A stretch of DNA of 64,000 bases from Streptomyces sp. NBC_01298 (GCF_035978755.1 NZ_CP108414.1:1674001-1738000); one strand, 5' to 3'; counted from the first letter of the stretch, positions 28,010-36,682 are shown. Notes: generated by a model from the letters alone, not told the origin. Made by a program: numbers and translations.

Positions 28010-28267
28010 ATGTTGACGAGGCTCACCGACCGTGACGAACGGGCCCTGCTCGCCGCCGCCGAGAACCGGATCGCCGATCCCCTGCGCCTGGGGCCCGCGC
28101 TGGCCGCCGTGCGGCGCCTCCTGTGGCGCGAGCGAGAATCGGTGACATGTCACCCCACAGCAGCAGCGCACCGGATCAGCACCGACACGAGCACGAGCGC
28201 CAGCACGAGCACCAGCTCGGACACCAGCACCAAGCGGCGGCAGCCGGCGGCTCCGCTCCCCCGGTGA
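28010..28267 (+). CDS. small protein of unknown function divergent from MocR gene
   Basis: I do not recognise this 85-residue protein. It has a good ribosome binding site (AAGGAG at 27998-28003, 6 bases before ATG 28010) directly after the MocR operator cluster, which is the main reason to accept it. The first 48 residues (MLTRLTDRDERALLAAAENR, ADPLRLGPALAAVRRLLWRE) are a plausible helical domain. The last 35 are Ser/Thr-rich low complexity (STDTSTSASTSTSSDTSTK) because the frame runs over the His-rich start of the next gene, which it overlaps by 121 bases. Confidence 0.5.
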   Translation: MLTRLTDRDERALLAAAENRIADPLRLGPALAAVRRLLWRERESVTCHPTAAAHRISTDTSTSASTSTSSDTSTKRRQPAAPLPR

Positions 28268-28845
28268 TCGCCGGTCTCCTGCTCGCGGCCGGCGGCGGCC
28301 GGCGCCTCGGCGGCCGCCCGAAGGCCCTGCTGGCCTACCGGGGCCGCCCGCTGGTGGAGAACGCCGTACGGGTCCTGCGCGAGGCCGGCTGCGGCCCGCT
28401 GCACGTGGTGCTCGGCGCCTCCGCGGCCGAGGTGCGCGAGCGGGCCGACCTGAGCGGCTGCGTGGTGAGCGACAACCCGGACTGGGCCGAGGGCATGGGC
28501 TCCTCCCTGCGCGTCGGCCTCGCCTCGCTGGCCGGTACGGGCGCCCGCGCGGCCCTGGTCTCCCTGGTGGACCAGCCGGGCATCGGCCCGGAGGCGGTGG
28601 CCCGGGTCCGGGCCGCCTACCGCTCCCCGGCGAGCCTGGTCGCGGCGGCCTACGACGGCGAGCGCGGGCACCCGGTGCTGTTCGGGGCGGACCGCTGGCC
28701 GGACATCGTGGCGACGGCCACGGGCGACAAGGGCGCGCGGACGCACCTGACGAAGTACGCGACGGAGCTCACCCTGGTCGAGTGCGGGGACGTCGCGGAG
28801 GCCTTCGACATCGACACCCCGCCCGACCTGGCACGACTCGCCTGA
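28147..28845 (+). CDS. MobA/MocA-like nucleotidyltransferase with His-rich N-terminus
   Basis: NTP-transferase fold enzyme of 232 residues. The nucleotide-binding loop is AGLLLAAGGGRRLGGRPKALL (about 41-60), with VVSDNPDWAEGMGSSLRVGL (about 115) and VSLVDQPGIGPEAVARV (about 145) as further family motifs. This group includes MocA, the molybdopterin cytidylyltransferase needed by xanthine dehydrogenase, which would suit the purine catabolic surroundings; that role is inference. Before the fold lies HEHERQHEHQLGHQHQ, a stretch of seven His residues that may bind metal. The start is weak and overlaps the small gene upstream. Confidence 0.75.
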   Translation: MSPHSSSAPDQHRHEHERQHEHQLGHQHQAAAAGGSAPPVIAGLLLAAGGGRRLGGRPKALLAYRGRPLVENAVRVLREAGCGPLHVVLGASAAEVRERADLSGCVVSDNPDWAEGMGSSLRVGLASLAGTGARAALVSLVDQPGIGPEAVARVRAAYRSPASLVAAAYDGERGHPVLFGADRWPDIVATATGDKGARTHLTKYATELTLVECGDVAEAFDIDTPPDLARLA

Positions 28846-28915
28846 GCGGGCTGTGACCACGATGGCACTGAGGGCCACGGTGGAGCGGAATCTGTCGACT
28901 CTGAGAATCTCGACA

Positions 28916-28968
28916 TCAACAAACCATTGAACTTCCACCATGAGGAAATTACTATCCACTGGTCAGAA
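28916..28968 (+). promoter_or_regulatory. aceB promoter with paired AllR-type operators and TCAACA palindrome
   Basis: TCAACA-AAC-CATTGA lies at 28916-28930 and its right arm runs into a -35 TTGAAC (28927-28932); TACTAT (28950-28955) is a matching -10 at 17 bases. TTCCA-CCATG-AGGAA (28933-28947) fills the spacer, and ATCCA-CTGGT-CAGAA (28954-28968) covers the -10/+1 region. The centres are 21 bp apart. Confidence 0.65.
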
Positions 28969-29096
28969 GCGCCCTGAACCCCCAGACGGCGCCCGCGACC
29001 GTATCCCGGAACTCTCCACACCCGACGGCACTGCGTGCCGTCCAGCGCGAGCATTCCCCGCGGCCGCCAGGCACCGCCGCTGAAGGAGTGACAGAT

Positions 29097-30716
29097 ATGT
29101 CCGCACCAGCGCCGTCATCGCTGGCCATCGTCGACGCCGAGCCCCTGCCCCGGCAGGACGAGGTCCTCACCGACGCGGCTCTCGCCTTCGTCGCGGAGCT
29201 CCACCGGCGGTTCGCCCCCCGCCGCGCCGAGCTCCTCGCCCGCCGCGCCGTGCGCCGCGCCGAGATCGCCCGCACTTCCACGCTCGACTTCCTCCCGGAC
29301 ACCGCACAGGTCCGCGAGGGCGACTGGAAGGTGGCGCCGGCCCCGGCCGCGCTGAACGACCGCCGTGTGGAGATCACCGGTCCGACGGACCGCAAGATGA
29401 CCATCAACGCCCTGAACTCGGGCGCCAAGGTCTGGCTCGCAGACTTCGAGGACGCCTCGGCTCCCACCTGGGAGAACGTGGTCCTCGGCCAGCTCAACCT
29501 GATCGACGCCTACGAGCGCCGCATCGACTTCACCGACGCCCGCACCGGCAAGGCCTACGCCCTCAAGCCCGCCGAGGAGCTCGCCACCGTCGTGATGCGC
29601 CCCCGCGGCTGGCACCTGGAGGAGCGCCACCTGCAGTTCGAGGGCGGCCCGGCCTCCGGCTCCCTGGTCGACTTCGGCCTGTACTTCTTCCACAACGCCA
29701 AGCGCCTGATCGAGCTCGGCAAGGGCCCGTACTTCTACCTGCCGAAGACCGAGTCCCACCTGGAGGCACGCCTCTGGAACGAGATCTTCGTCTTCGCCCA
29801 GGACTACGTCGGCATCCCGCAGGGCACCGTCCGCGCGACCGTCCTGATCGAGACGATCACGGCCGCGTACGAGATGGACGAGATCCTCTTCGAGCTGCGG
29901 GACCACGCGGCGGGCCTGAACGCCGGCCGCTGGGACTACCTCTTCTCCATCGTCAAGAACTTCCGTGACGGCGGCGAGAAGTTCGTCCTGCCGGACCGCA
30001 ACGCGGTGACGATGACCGCCCCCTTCATGCGGGCGTACACCGAACTCCTCGTCAAGACCTGCCACAAGCGCGGCGCGCACGCCATCGGCGGCATGGCGGC
30101 CTTCATCCCGTCCCGCAAGGACGCCGAGATCAACAAGGTCGCCTTCGAGAAGGTCAAGGCCGACAAGGACCGCGAGGCCGGCGACGGCTTCGACGGCTCC
30201 TGGGTCGCCCACCCCGACCTGGTCCCGATCGCGATGGCCTCCTTCGACGCCGTCCTGGGCGAGAAGCCCAACCAGAAGGACCGCCTCCGCGAGGACGTCC
30301 ACGTCGCCGCCGGCGAGCTCATCGCGATCGACTCCCTGGACGCGAAGCCCACGTACGACGGTCTGCGCAACGCCGTCCAGGTCGGCATCCGCTACATCGA
30401 GGCGTGGCTGCGCGGCCTCGGCGCCGTCGGCATCTTCGGTCTGATGGAGGACGCCGCCACCGCCGAGATCTCGCGCTCGCAGATCTGGCAGTGGATCAAC
30501 GCCGGCGTGGTCTTCGAGAACGGCAAGCTCGCCACCGCCGACCTCGCCCGCGAGGTCGCGGCCGCCGAACTCGCCGCGATCCGCGCCGAGGTCGGCGAGG
30601 AGGCCTTCACCTCCGGCAAGTGGCAGCAGGCCCACGACCTCCTGCTCCAGGTCTCCCTCGACGCCGACTACGCGGACTTCCTCACCCTCCCCGCGTACGA
30701 CCAGCTCGTCGGCTGA
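29097..30716 (+). CDS. aceB: malate synthase A
   Basis: Condenses glyoxylate with acetyl-CoA to malate, the exit of allantoin-derived glyoxylate into central metabolism. The 539-residue protein matches isoform A: ADFEDASAPTWENVVLGQ (about 115-132), the metal-binding and catalytic region TVLIETITAAYEMDEIL (Glu, about 250-266), GRWDYLFSIVKN (about 280), HAIGGMAAFIPSRKD (about 325) and SRSQIWQWINAG near the C-terminus. ATG 29097 has AAGGAG at 29083-29088. Single gene with a strong terminator. A member of the AllR regulon by its operators. Confidence 0.96.
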   Translation: MSAPAPSSLAIVDAEPLPRQDEVLTDAALAFVAELHRRFAPRRAELLARRAVRRAEIARTSTLDFLPDTAQVREGDWKVAPAPAALNDRRVEITGPTDRKMTINALNSGAKVWLADFEDASAPTWENVVLGQLNLIDAYERRIDFTDARTGKAYALKPAEELATVVMRPRGWHLEERHLQFEGGPASGSLVDFGLYFFHNAKRLIELGKGPYFYLPKTESHLEARLWNEIFVFAQDYVGIPQGTVRATVLIETITAAYEMDEILFELRDHAAGLNAGRWDYLFSIVKNFRDGGEKFVLPDRNAVTMTAPFMRAYTELLVKTCHKRGAHAIGGMAAFIPSRKDAEINKVAFEKVKADKDREAGDGFDGSWVAHPDLVPIAMASFDAVLGEKPNQKDRLREDVHVAAGELIAIDSLDAKPTYDGLRNAVQVGIRYIEAWLRGLGAVGIFGLMEDAATAEISRSQIWQWINAGVVFENGKLATADLAREVAAAELAAIRAEVGEEAFTSGKWQQAHDLLLQVSLDADYADFLTLPAYDQLVG

Positions 30717-30765
30717 CACCCCGTCTTCGGCTGAATCGCACAGCAGCCGAAAACCCCAGCGGTAT

Positions 30766-30806
30766 GACAGCGCCCCCGAAGCCCTTCCGGCTCCGGGGGC
30801 GCTGTC
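30766..30806 (+). terminator. hairpin after aceB
   Basis: GACAGCGCCCCCG pairs with CGGGGGCGCTGTC as a 13-bp perfect stem, with a further weak inner stem. Found 50 bases after the aceB stop. Confidence 0.85.
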
Positions 30807-30869
30807 GTGCGTCCGGGCGGTGGGCGGTCGACATGCGGAGGTCACCTCTCACCGAACGACCGATCGGTT

Positions 30870-30963
30870 GTTACTTGTTCGTAACTTGCCTGTACCTAGC
30901 GGTAACAACGCACGGGGTGACACCTTTCCGATTGCCACCGGCCGGAGGTAACCCCCACTTACC
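30870..30963. promoter_or_regulatory. palindromic GTTAC/GTAAC cluster upstream of SGNH hydrolase
   Basis: GTTAC-TTGTTC-GTAAC at 30870-30885, then CGGTAAC at 30900-30905, and GGTAA-CCCCCAC-TTACC at 30947-30963. The layout repeats that upstream of the S15-type hydrolase gene (1036-1076). The 304-base gap between aceB and this gene holds only this cluster and the aceB terminator. Confidence 0.45.
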
Positions 30964-31020
30964 CCGCCATGCGCCGGAGTTGTTCCGGGATTGCGCATGG
31001 CCGACCGCAGGAGTTCCGCA

Positions 31021-32208
31021 GTGATGGGATTGCGCAACGACAGCATGGACCGGGCCCGTCGGGTGCGACGACTGGCCGGGATCGGGATGGCGGCGGCGCT
31101 CGGCGCCGGGGCCCTGGTCGCCGGAGGGGCCGGGACGGCCGTGGCCGGGCCGGGGAGCGGGCCCACGGCCGTGGTGTCCCTCGGCGACAGCTACATCTCC
31201 GGTGAGGCCGGCCGCTGGAAGGGCAACAGCCTGACCAACAGCGGGAACCGGACCGGCACCGACCGGGCCTGGGTCAGCGGCAGCAGCTACGACCCCGCCA
31301 AGGTCTACGGGGCCACCGCGGGCGGCTGCCACCGGTCGGACTCCGCCGAGGTGAAGAGCGCCGGTCCCCTCGCCGATGTCGCGATCAACCTGGCCTGCTC
31401 CGGGGCGGTCTCGCAGAACGTGTTCCGCGCCTCCAACGGCGGTGTCGCCTTCAAGGGCGAGGCCCCGCAGGCCGATCAGCTCGCCGCCGTGGCCGCGAGC
31501 AACAACGTCAAGGTCATCGCACTGTCCATCGGCGGCAACGACCTCGGCTTCGCCGACATCATCAAGGAGTGCGCGTACGACTTCGTGCTGTGGGGCTCCT
31601 ACTGCTACGACGACCAGCAGGAGGGGGTGAACGCGAAGATCGACGGGGTGATGGCCGATGTCGCCAAGTCCCTGGACGAGGTGCGGGCGGTCATGCGCGG
31701 CGCCGGCTACGCCGACTCCTCGTACCGGATCGTGCTGCAGTCCTACCCCTCGCCGATCCCGCGCGGCGCGGAGAACCGGTACACCCAGAGCGACTGGAGC
31801 CGGCTCAACACCGGCGGGTGTCCCTTCTGGAACAGGGACTCCGACTGGGCGCGGGACTCGCTCGTGCCGCAGATCGCCGGTCGGCTGAAGGCGGTCGCCG
31901 CGGCGAAGGGCGTCCAGTTCCTGGACCTGAAGGACATGATGCAGGGCCGCGAGGTCTGCGCGAAGGCGAGCAAGCAGGTGACCACCGCGGCGCCGGCCTC
32001 GGCGAAGACGAGCGAGTGGGCGCGCTGGATCGACAGCAGCGAGACGCAGGGGCTCGTCCAGGAGTCGATGCACCCGAACTACTTCGGACAGCTCGCGGCC
32101 GGTCGCTGCCTGGCGCTGGTCGTGGCGCAGCCGGCGGGCGGCGGGTTCGGCTGCAAGAACACCGCGGGGGCCGACCAGAGCGGGATGTACCTGACCCCGG
32201 CCCCGTAG
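31021..32208 (+). CDS. secreted SGNH/GDSL hydrolase (lipase/esterase)
   Basis: Exported serine ester hydrolase of 395 residues. A signal peptide (MRRVRRLAG-like basic region, hydrophobic GMAAALGAGALVAGG, cleavage near AVAG) leads to block I GDSYISGEAG with the catalytic Ser at about residue 58, an oxyanion Gly in ALSIGGNDLGF, and the catalytic Asp/His pair region SMHPNYFGQ near residue 353. Six or more Cys residues suggest disulfides. GTG 31021 has AGGAG seven bases upstream; ATG 31024 is the next possible start. The family includes the Streptomyces rimosus GDS lipase. Confidence 0.9.
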   Translation: MMGLRNDSMDRARRVRRLAGIGMAAALGAGALVAGGAGTAVAGPGSGPTAVVSLGDSYISGEAGRWKGNSLTNSGNRTGTDRAWVSGSSYDPAKVYGATAGGCHRSDSAEVKSAGPLADVAINLACSGAVSQNVFRASNGGVAFKGEAPQADQLAAVAASNNVKVIALSIGGNDLGFADIIKECAYDFVLWGSYCYDDQQEGVNAKIDGVMADVAKSLDEVRAVMRGAGYADSSYRIVLQSYPSPIPRGAENRYTQSDWSRLNTGGCPFWNRDSDWARDSLVPQIAGRLKAVAAAKGVQFLDLKDMMQGREVCAKASKQVTTAAPASAKTSEWARWIDSSETQGLVQESMHPNYFGQLAAGRCLALVVAQPAGGGFGCKNTAGADQSGMYLTPAP

Positions 32209-32349
32209 GTCCGCAGGTCCGCAGTGCTGATCCGTCGCGGCCGGGCCCTTGCTGCCTCGCCGCGGCGGGGTGCGGTACCGGGCGGACTCGTCGAGGACCG
32301 ACGGGAAATCAGGTGATCGTCCCGGTCGTGGAGTGGCATGCTCGCGGCC

Positions 32350-33300
32350 ATGACAGTCCGCGGCGCGCGTCCCAGTCTCTACATCTCGGTCGATATCGAG
32401 GCCGACGGACCCATCCCCGGGCCGTACTCGATGATCAGCTTCGGGGCCGCCGTGGCGGGGCGGCAGGACGGGGCTTCGTATACCGCCGCCGATCCGGAAC
32501 GGGACACCTTCTACCGGGAGTTGCGGCCGATCAGCGAGGCGTTCGTGCCGGAGGCGCTCGCGGTCAGCGGCCTGGACCGGGACCGGCTGCTGCGCGAGGG
32601 CGCCGAACCGGCCGCCGCCATGGCGGAGTTCCGCGCGTGGGTGCGGGCGGTCTCGGCGGGGGCCCAGCCGGTGATGTGCGCGTACCCGGCCTCCTTCGAC
32701 TGGACCTTCCTGTACTGGTACCTGATGAACTTCGGCGGCGACAGCCCCTTCGGCCACTCGGGCTGCCTGGACATGAAGACCCTCTACGCGGCCAAGGCCC
32801 GGGTCCCGCTCCGCGCCGCCGTCAAGGGACGCATGCCGAGCGAGCTGCTCTCCCGGCGGCCGCACACCCATCACGCGCTGGACGACGCGGTCGAGCAGGC
32901 CGAGCTGATGAGCAACCTGATGGCGTGGGTGGCGCCCGTCCGCTCCCCTCTGGTCACGCATCTCGACTGGGGCCGCATGGAGGTGGAGGGCCTCCCGGCC
33001 GGGAAGGACTTCGTGCTGTACCCGGGTGGTGGCCGCTCCTGGGACTGGGGCGAGCACGGCACCCGGCACGAGCCCGGCATCCAGCCCGCCGACGTGGCCG
33101 AACTCCTCGACCGGGGCTGCACGGTGGTCGTCCTCAGCCGCGGGATGGAGCTGCGGCTCGGCGCCATGCCGGACGCGCTGCGGATGCTCCGGGACGCCGG
33201 GGTGGAGGTGCACGTCGAGGAGACGACCGCCGCGGTCGCGCTCTACAACCGGCTGGCCGCCACCGAGCGCGTGGGCGGGCTCTTCCACTCGACCTGCTGA
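32350..33300 (+). CDS. DEDD-type 3'-5' exonuclease fused to an Mth938-like domain
   Basis: Unusual two-domain protein of 316 residues. Residues 1-195 are an RNase T/DnaQ-type exonuclease: SVDIEADGP holds the first Asp/Glu pair, YPASFDWTFLYW the second Asp region and HHALDDAVEQAEL the final His and Asp. From about residue 215 to the end is an Mth938-like (NDUFAF3/AAMDC fold) domain: DFVLYPGGGRSWDWGEHGTR, HEPGIQPADVAELLDRGC, VVVLSRGMELRLG and a C-terminal GGLFHSTC. Both domains are usually separate proteins. The frame is open across the junction near base 32935 with no internal stop. ATG 32350 is used; 32338 is also possible. Confidence 0.85.
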   Translation: MTVRGARPSLYISVDIEADGPIPGPYSMISFGAAVAGRQDGASYTAADPERDTFYRELRPISEAFVPEALAVSGLDRDRLLREGAEPAAAMAEFRAWVRAVSAGAQPVMCAYPASFDWTFLYWYLMNFGGDSPFGHSGCLDMKTLYAAKARVPLRAAVKGRMPSELLSRRPHTHHALDDAVEQAELMSNLMAWVAPVRSPLVTHLDWGRMEVEGLPAGKDFVLYPGGGRSWDWGEHGTRHEPGIQPADVAELLDRGCTVVVLSRGMELRLGAMPDALRMLRDAGVEVHVEETTAAVALYNRLAATERVGGLFHSTC

Positions 33301-33326
33301 GGGGGCGACCCCGTGGACCGCGCCCC

Positions 33327-35501
33327 TCAGCCGGGCAGCTCCGGCAGGAGTTCGCGCAGCGGGGTGCGGGCGCCGGAGGTATAGGCCGCGCGGAAGGCCT
33401 GCGGGGTGAGGCGGGTGCGGACCGTGTGCTGGACGCGGGGGGCCGGGGCCGCGCGCGGGCGGGTGCGGGAGACCGCGCCGAGGAGGCGGGCGGCTTCGGC
33501 GTAGCGGCCCTGGTCCGCCTCCAGTTCGGCGAGGAGCTCCACCGAGAAGGCCTGCCCGAGCGTGTCGTCCAGTGCGAACTGGGTCCGCAGCGCGCTCAGC
33601 AGCTCGCCCCGGGCCCGTGCCGGGCGGCCCGCGTGGCGCTGCACCAGGGCGTGGGCGTAGCTCAGCCAGGAGCGGGCCCACAGATCGCCCGGGGCCGGGG
33701 AGTCCCGCGGGCCGCGCTGTGCGGCTTCCGGTGAGCCGCCCTGCGAGTCTTCCGGTGAGCCGCCCTGCGAGCCGTCCGGTGAGCCGCCCTGCGAGCCGCC
33801 CGGCCGGCCGTCCCGCGGGTCCTCCTCGACCGGGACCGCGGCCGGGTCCGTACGGGCGACCGCCAGGGTGTGTGCGGCCCGCAGGGCGTGCCGGCCGGGG
33901 CCGAACCCGGGATCCACCGGCAGGAGTTCCAGGCCCTCCCGGTATTCCTCCGCGGCGGCCTCGTACCGGCCCTCCCACAGCGCGATCGTCCCGCGCAGGT
34001 GCGCGAGGTACGCCAGGCAGGTGTCCTCCCCCTCGTACACGGCCGCGGTCCACGCCTCCACCAGCAGCGGATCCGCCCCGTCCGACTCCCCGAACGCGGC
34101 GACCAGCCAGGCCGCGAGCCACAGCGCCCGGGCGGGCCGGGGCGCGGGATGCACGGCCAGGGCCCGTTCCACGTGCCGGCGCCCCTCCGCGGCCATCCCG
34201 CAGGCGGTCCACAGGAACCACAGGGACACCGCGATCTCCAGGGCCGCGCCCGGCCCTCCCGCTGCGAGCGGGTTCATCGCCGCGCGCAGCTCGGGAAGTT
34301 CCCGCAGCGCGAGGGCGCGCGCCTCCCGCTGCGCGCCGGCGCGCCACAGCCGCGCGGCCCGCTCCGCCACCACCCGGGAGCGTTCGCGGTGGCGCCGGGC
34401 CGTCGTCGCGCCGTCCCCGGCGGGTCCGTGCGCGAGCCGCCGGGCCGCGTACGCCCGTACGGACAGCGGTAGCCGGTAGCGGCCCTGACCGGCGTCCGCG
34501 AGCAGGCCCGGGGCCAGCCGGAGCAGCGCCTCGACGGCGGTGTCCGGGGTCAGTGCCCCGAAACCGCAGACCTCGGCGACGGCCGCCCGGTCGAAGGATC
34601 CGGCGAAGACGGAGAGCCGCTCCCAGAGCAGGCGTTCGGCGGGCGAGGCCAGCCGGAGCGAGCGCTCCGCGTCGCCCCGGGTGCTGCGGCCGGCGCCGCC
34701 CGCGAGGAAGCCCAGCGGGTCGGAGCCGAGTCTGCGGAGCGCCTGCGCGGGCGCGTACTGGTGCGAGCGCCCCGCCGCGAGCTCCAGTGCGCCGGGGATC
34801 CCGTCGAGCGCCCGGCACAGCGCGGCCACGGCGGCCGCGTTGCGGTCGGTCAGCTCGAAGAAGGGGTCCGCGCCGCGCGCCCGCTCCTCGAAGAGGCGTA
34901 CGGCCGCGTAGCCGGCGACGTCGGCGACCGGGAACCGCCGCGCGGGCTCGGGCTGACCGTGCCCCGGCGGGACCGGCGGCGCCGGGGCCAGCGGCTGCAC
35001 GGAGGGCGCGGTCGGCACCGACAGGGGCGGTACGGCGAGCACCGCCTCCCCCGCGATCCGCAGCCGCCGCTGCGAGGTGGCCAGAATCCGTAGCCCCGGC
35101 AGCCGCAGCAGTTCGGCCGCGAGCCCCGCTCCGGCCTCCCCCAGCTGTTCGCAGCCGTCGAGCACGAGCAGCGCCGCACGCCCCGCGAGCCGTTCGGCGA
35201 GCTCCGCCGCGAGACCTTCCCAGCACCGCTCGGGCAGTGCCGCGAGGTCCGCCCAGACGACGTCCAGGCCCTCGCTGTCGCCCAGGGTGCGGACCGTGCG
35301 CACCGCGAGCCGGGTCTTGCCGATGCCGGCCGGTCCGGTGAGTGTGACCAGGCGTTCCGTGGCGAGCAGGGAGGCGAGGGTCGTGAGCTCCCGCTCCCGC
35401 CCGATGAAGCTCGACAATTCGGCGGGCACCGCCTGCCGCACGCCCGAGCCGGCCTCCCCCACACGTCCTCCCGCGAATGTCCGAAACGTGCGCACCGTCA
35501 T
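33327..35501 (-). CDS. NB-ARC/AAA-type ATPase with helical repeat region (AfsR-like without SARP domain)
   Basis: A 724-residue protein like the ATPase part of AfsR/SARP-large regulators. After a short N-terminus comes FIGRERELTTLASLLA, Walker A LTGPAGIGKTRLA (about 60-72), Walker B LLVLDGCEQ (about 120) and the ILATSQRRLRI sensor. From about 330 there are alpha-helical TPR-like repeats (LLSALRTQFALDDTLGQAFSVELLAELEADQGRYAEAARLLG). No DNA-binding domain is visible at either end. A Gly-Ser-Gln-Pro linker at about 567-590 comes from a 24-base repeat. ATG 35501 is chosen as MTVRTFRTFAG; starts at 35543/35546 are possible. Divergent from the Lrp gene by 89 bases. Confidence 0.75.
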   Translation of the reverse strand: MTVRTFRTFAGGRVGEAGSGVRQAVPAELSSFIGRERELTTLASLLATERLVTLTGPAGIGKTRLAVRTVRTLGDSEGLDVVWADLAALPERCWEGLAAELAERLAGRAALLVLDGCEQLGEAGAGLAAELLRLPGLRILATSQRRLRIAGEAVLAVPPLSVPTAPSVQPLAPAPPVPPGHGQPEPARRFPVADVAGYAAVRLFEERARGADPFFELTDRNAAAVAALCRALDGIPGALELAAGRSHQYAPAQALRRLGSDPLGFLAGGAGRSTRGDAERSLRLASPAERLLWERLSVFAGSFDRAAVAEVCGFGALTPDTAVEALLRLAPGLLADAGQGRYRLPLSVRAYAARRLAHGPAGDGATTARRHRERSRVVAERAARLWRAGAQREARALALRELPELRAAMNPLAAGGPGAALEIAVSLWFLWTACGMAAEGRRHVERALAVHPAPRPARALWLAAWLVAAFGESDGADPLLVEAWTAAVYEGEDTCLAYLAHLRGTIALWEGRYEAAAEEYREGLELLPVDPGFGPGRHALRAAHTLAVARTDPAAVPVEEDPRDGRPGGSQGGSPDGSQGGSPEDSQGGSPEAAQRGPRDSPAPGDLWARSWLSYAHALVQRHAGRPARARGELLSALRTQFALDDTLGQAFSVELLAELEADQGRYAEAARLLGAVSRTRPRAAPAPRVQHTVRTRLTPQAFRAAYTSGARTPLRELLPELPG
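33730..33801. repeat. 24-bp in-frame tandem repeat, three copies
   Basis: Units at 33730-33753, 33754-33777 and 33778-33801 begin GGTGAGCCGCCCTGCGAG. Read on the minus strand they give a Gly-Ser-Gln-Gly-Gly-Ser-Pro-(D/E) linker inside the NB-ARC ATPase. Being a multiple of three, copy-number change keeps the frame. Confidence 0.85.
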
Positions 35502-35590
35502 GTGGTCAACAGTTGAACGCACAAAGAGAGATGATCGGCTCATCATCCCGTTGTTCCGCCACCGACCGGGAGAACCACCAAGGGGAGGGT

Positions 35591-36658
35591 ATGAACTCGG
35601 CCATTTCCGCCATCGACGACACGGACCGGGCACTCGTCCACGCGCTCCAGCTCGCACCCCGCGCGAGCTGGGAGCTGCTGGGTCCGGTGCTCGGCGCCCG
35701 CCCGGACACCCTGGCGCGCCGCTGGGAGCGGCTCACCGGGTCCGGCGAGGCGTGGCTGAGCGGACTCGGCCTGCGCACCGGCGTCACGAAGCCCTGCATG
35801 GCGTGGGTGGAGGTCACGTGCACCGCGGGCACCTCGCCCTCGGTGGGGGACGCGCTCGTCGCGGATCCGCACGCCCTGGGGGTCGAACACACCACCGGGA
35901 GCAGGGACCTGCTCGTCTTCGTGGCCGTACCCGACCTGCCGACGCTGTACTCCTACCTGTCCTCCCGGGTGCAGCGAATCCCGGGCGTGGTCGGCACCCG
36001 CACCTCGATGGTGACGGCGGTGCACTACGCCCCCGACCGCTGGCGCCTGGACCAGCTGACCCCGGGTCAGATAGGCCTGCTGACCCGGCGGACCCGGCGG
36101 ACCCGGCGGCCGGCTTCCGCGGCCCAGGACCGGCCGGCGGTGGCGCCGCTCCAGGCGGAGGACCGGCCGCTGGTCCTGGCCCTGGCCTCGGACGCGCGGC
36201 GCACCGTGGCCTCGCTGGCCCGGGAGTTCGCGATGAGCGAGACGACCGTACGGCGCCGCCTCGCGCGGCTGGAGGGCGGGCAGAGCCTGCGCTACAGCTG
36301 CGCGCTGGCCTCCGGGCTGTCGGGATGGCCGGTCTCGGCGACGCTGTGGGCGGAGGCCTCCGAATTCGAGCTCGCCGACTGCGCGGCGGTGGCCGCGGGG
36401 CTGCGCGAGACCCGTATCTGCATGTCCGTCAGCGGCCCCTGGAACTTCATGATCAGCGCCCGGCTGCGCACGGTGGAGGACCTGTCCCGCTACACGGCGG
36501 AGCTCACCCGGCGGCTGCCGGGCCTGCGCGTCACCGACTCGGCGGTGGCCCTCCAGGTCCGCAAGACGGAGGCCCAGGAACTGGACCGCCGCGGCCACCG
36601 CGTGCGCACGGTCATCCCGGACATCTGGTCGGCCCCGGTTTCCACCGACACGGCCTGA
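35591..36658 (+). CDS. Lrp/AsnC family regulator, duplicated architecture
   Basis: A 355-residue regulator with two Lrp-type halves. The first helix-turn-helix is at about 8-60 (DTDRALVHALQLAPRASWEL, RPDTLARRWERLTGSG) with an AsnC ligand domain to about 155. A second helix-turn-helix follows at about 195-245 (DRPLVLALASDARRTVASLA, MSETTVRRRLARLEGG) with a second ligand domain to the end. A run of TRRTRRTRRP links the halves. ATG 35591 has AAGGGGAGG upstream. It is divergent from the NB-ARC ATPase gene. Ligand unknown, usually an amino acid. Confidence 0.88.
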   Translation: MNSAISAIDDTDRALVHALQLAPRASWELLGPVLGARPDTLARRWERLTGSGEAWLSGLGLRTGVTKPCMAWVEVTCTAGTSPSVGDALVADPHALGVEHTTGSRDLLVFVAVPDLPTLYSYLSSRVQRIPGVVGTRTSMVTAVHYAPDRWRLDQLTPGQIGLLTRRTRRTRRPASAAQDRPAVAPLQAEDRPLVLALASDARRTVASLAREFAMSETTVRRRLARLEGGQSLRYSCALASGLSGWPVSATLWAEASEFELADCAAVAAGLRETRICMSVSGPWNFMISARLRTVEDLSRYTAELTRRLPGLRVTDSAVALQVRKTEAQELDRRGHRVRTVIPDIWSAPVSTDTA

Positions 36659-36682
36659 GCCGCTCGACGGGGATCGGGGGGC

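Noticed and set aside
29115..30845. 576-codon frame antisense to aceB
   Set aside because: Acidic/Gly-rich mirror sequence without homology; aceB is certain.
30871..35226. 1451-codon open frame on the minus strand across the SGNH, exonuclease and ATPase genes
   Set aside because: It overlaps three genes with clear domains and its translation is Arg/Gly/Ala low complexity; long shadow frames are usual at this GC content.
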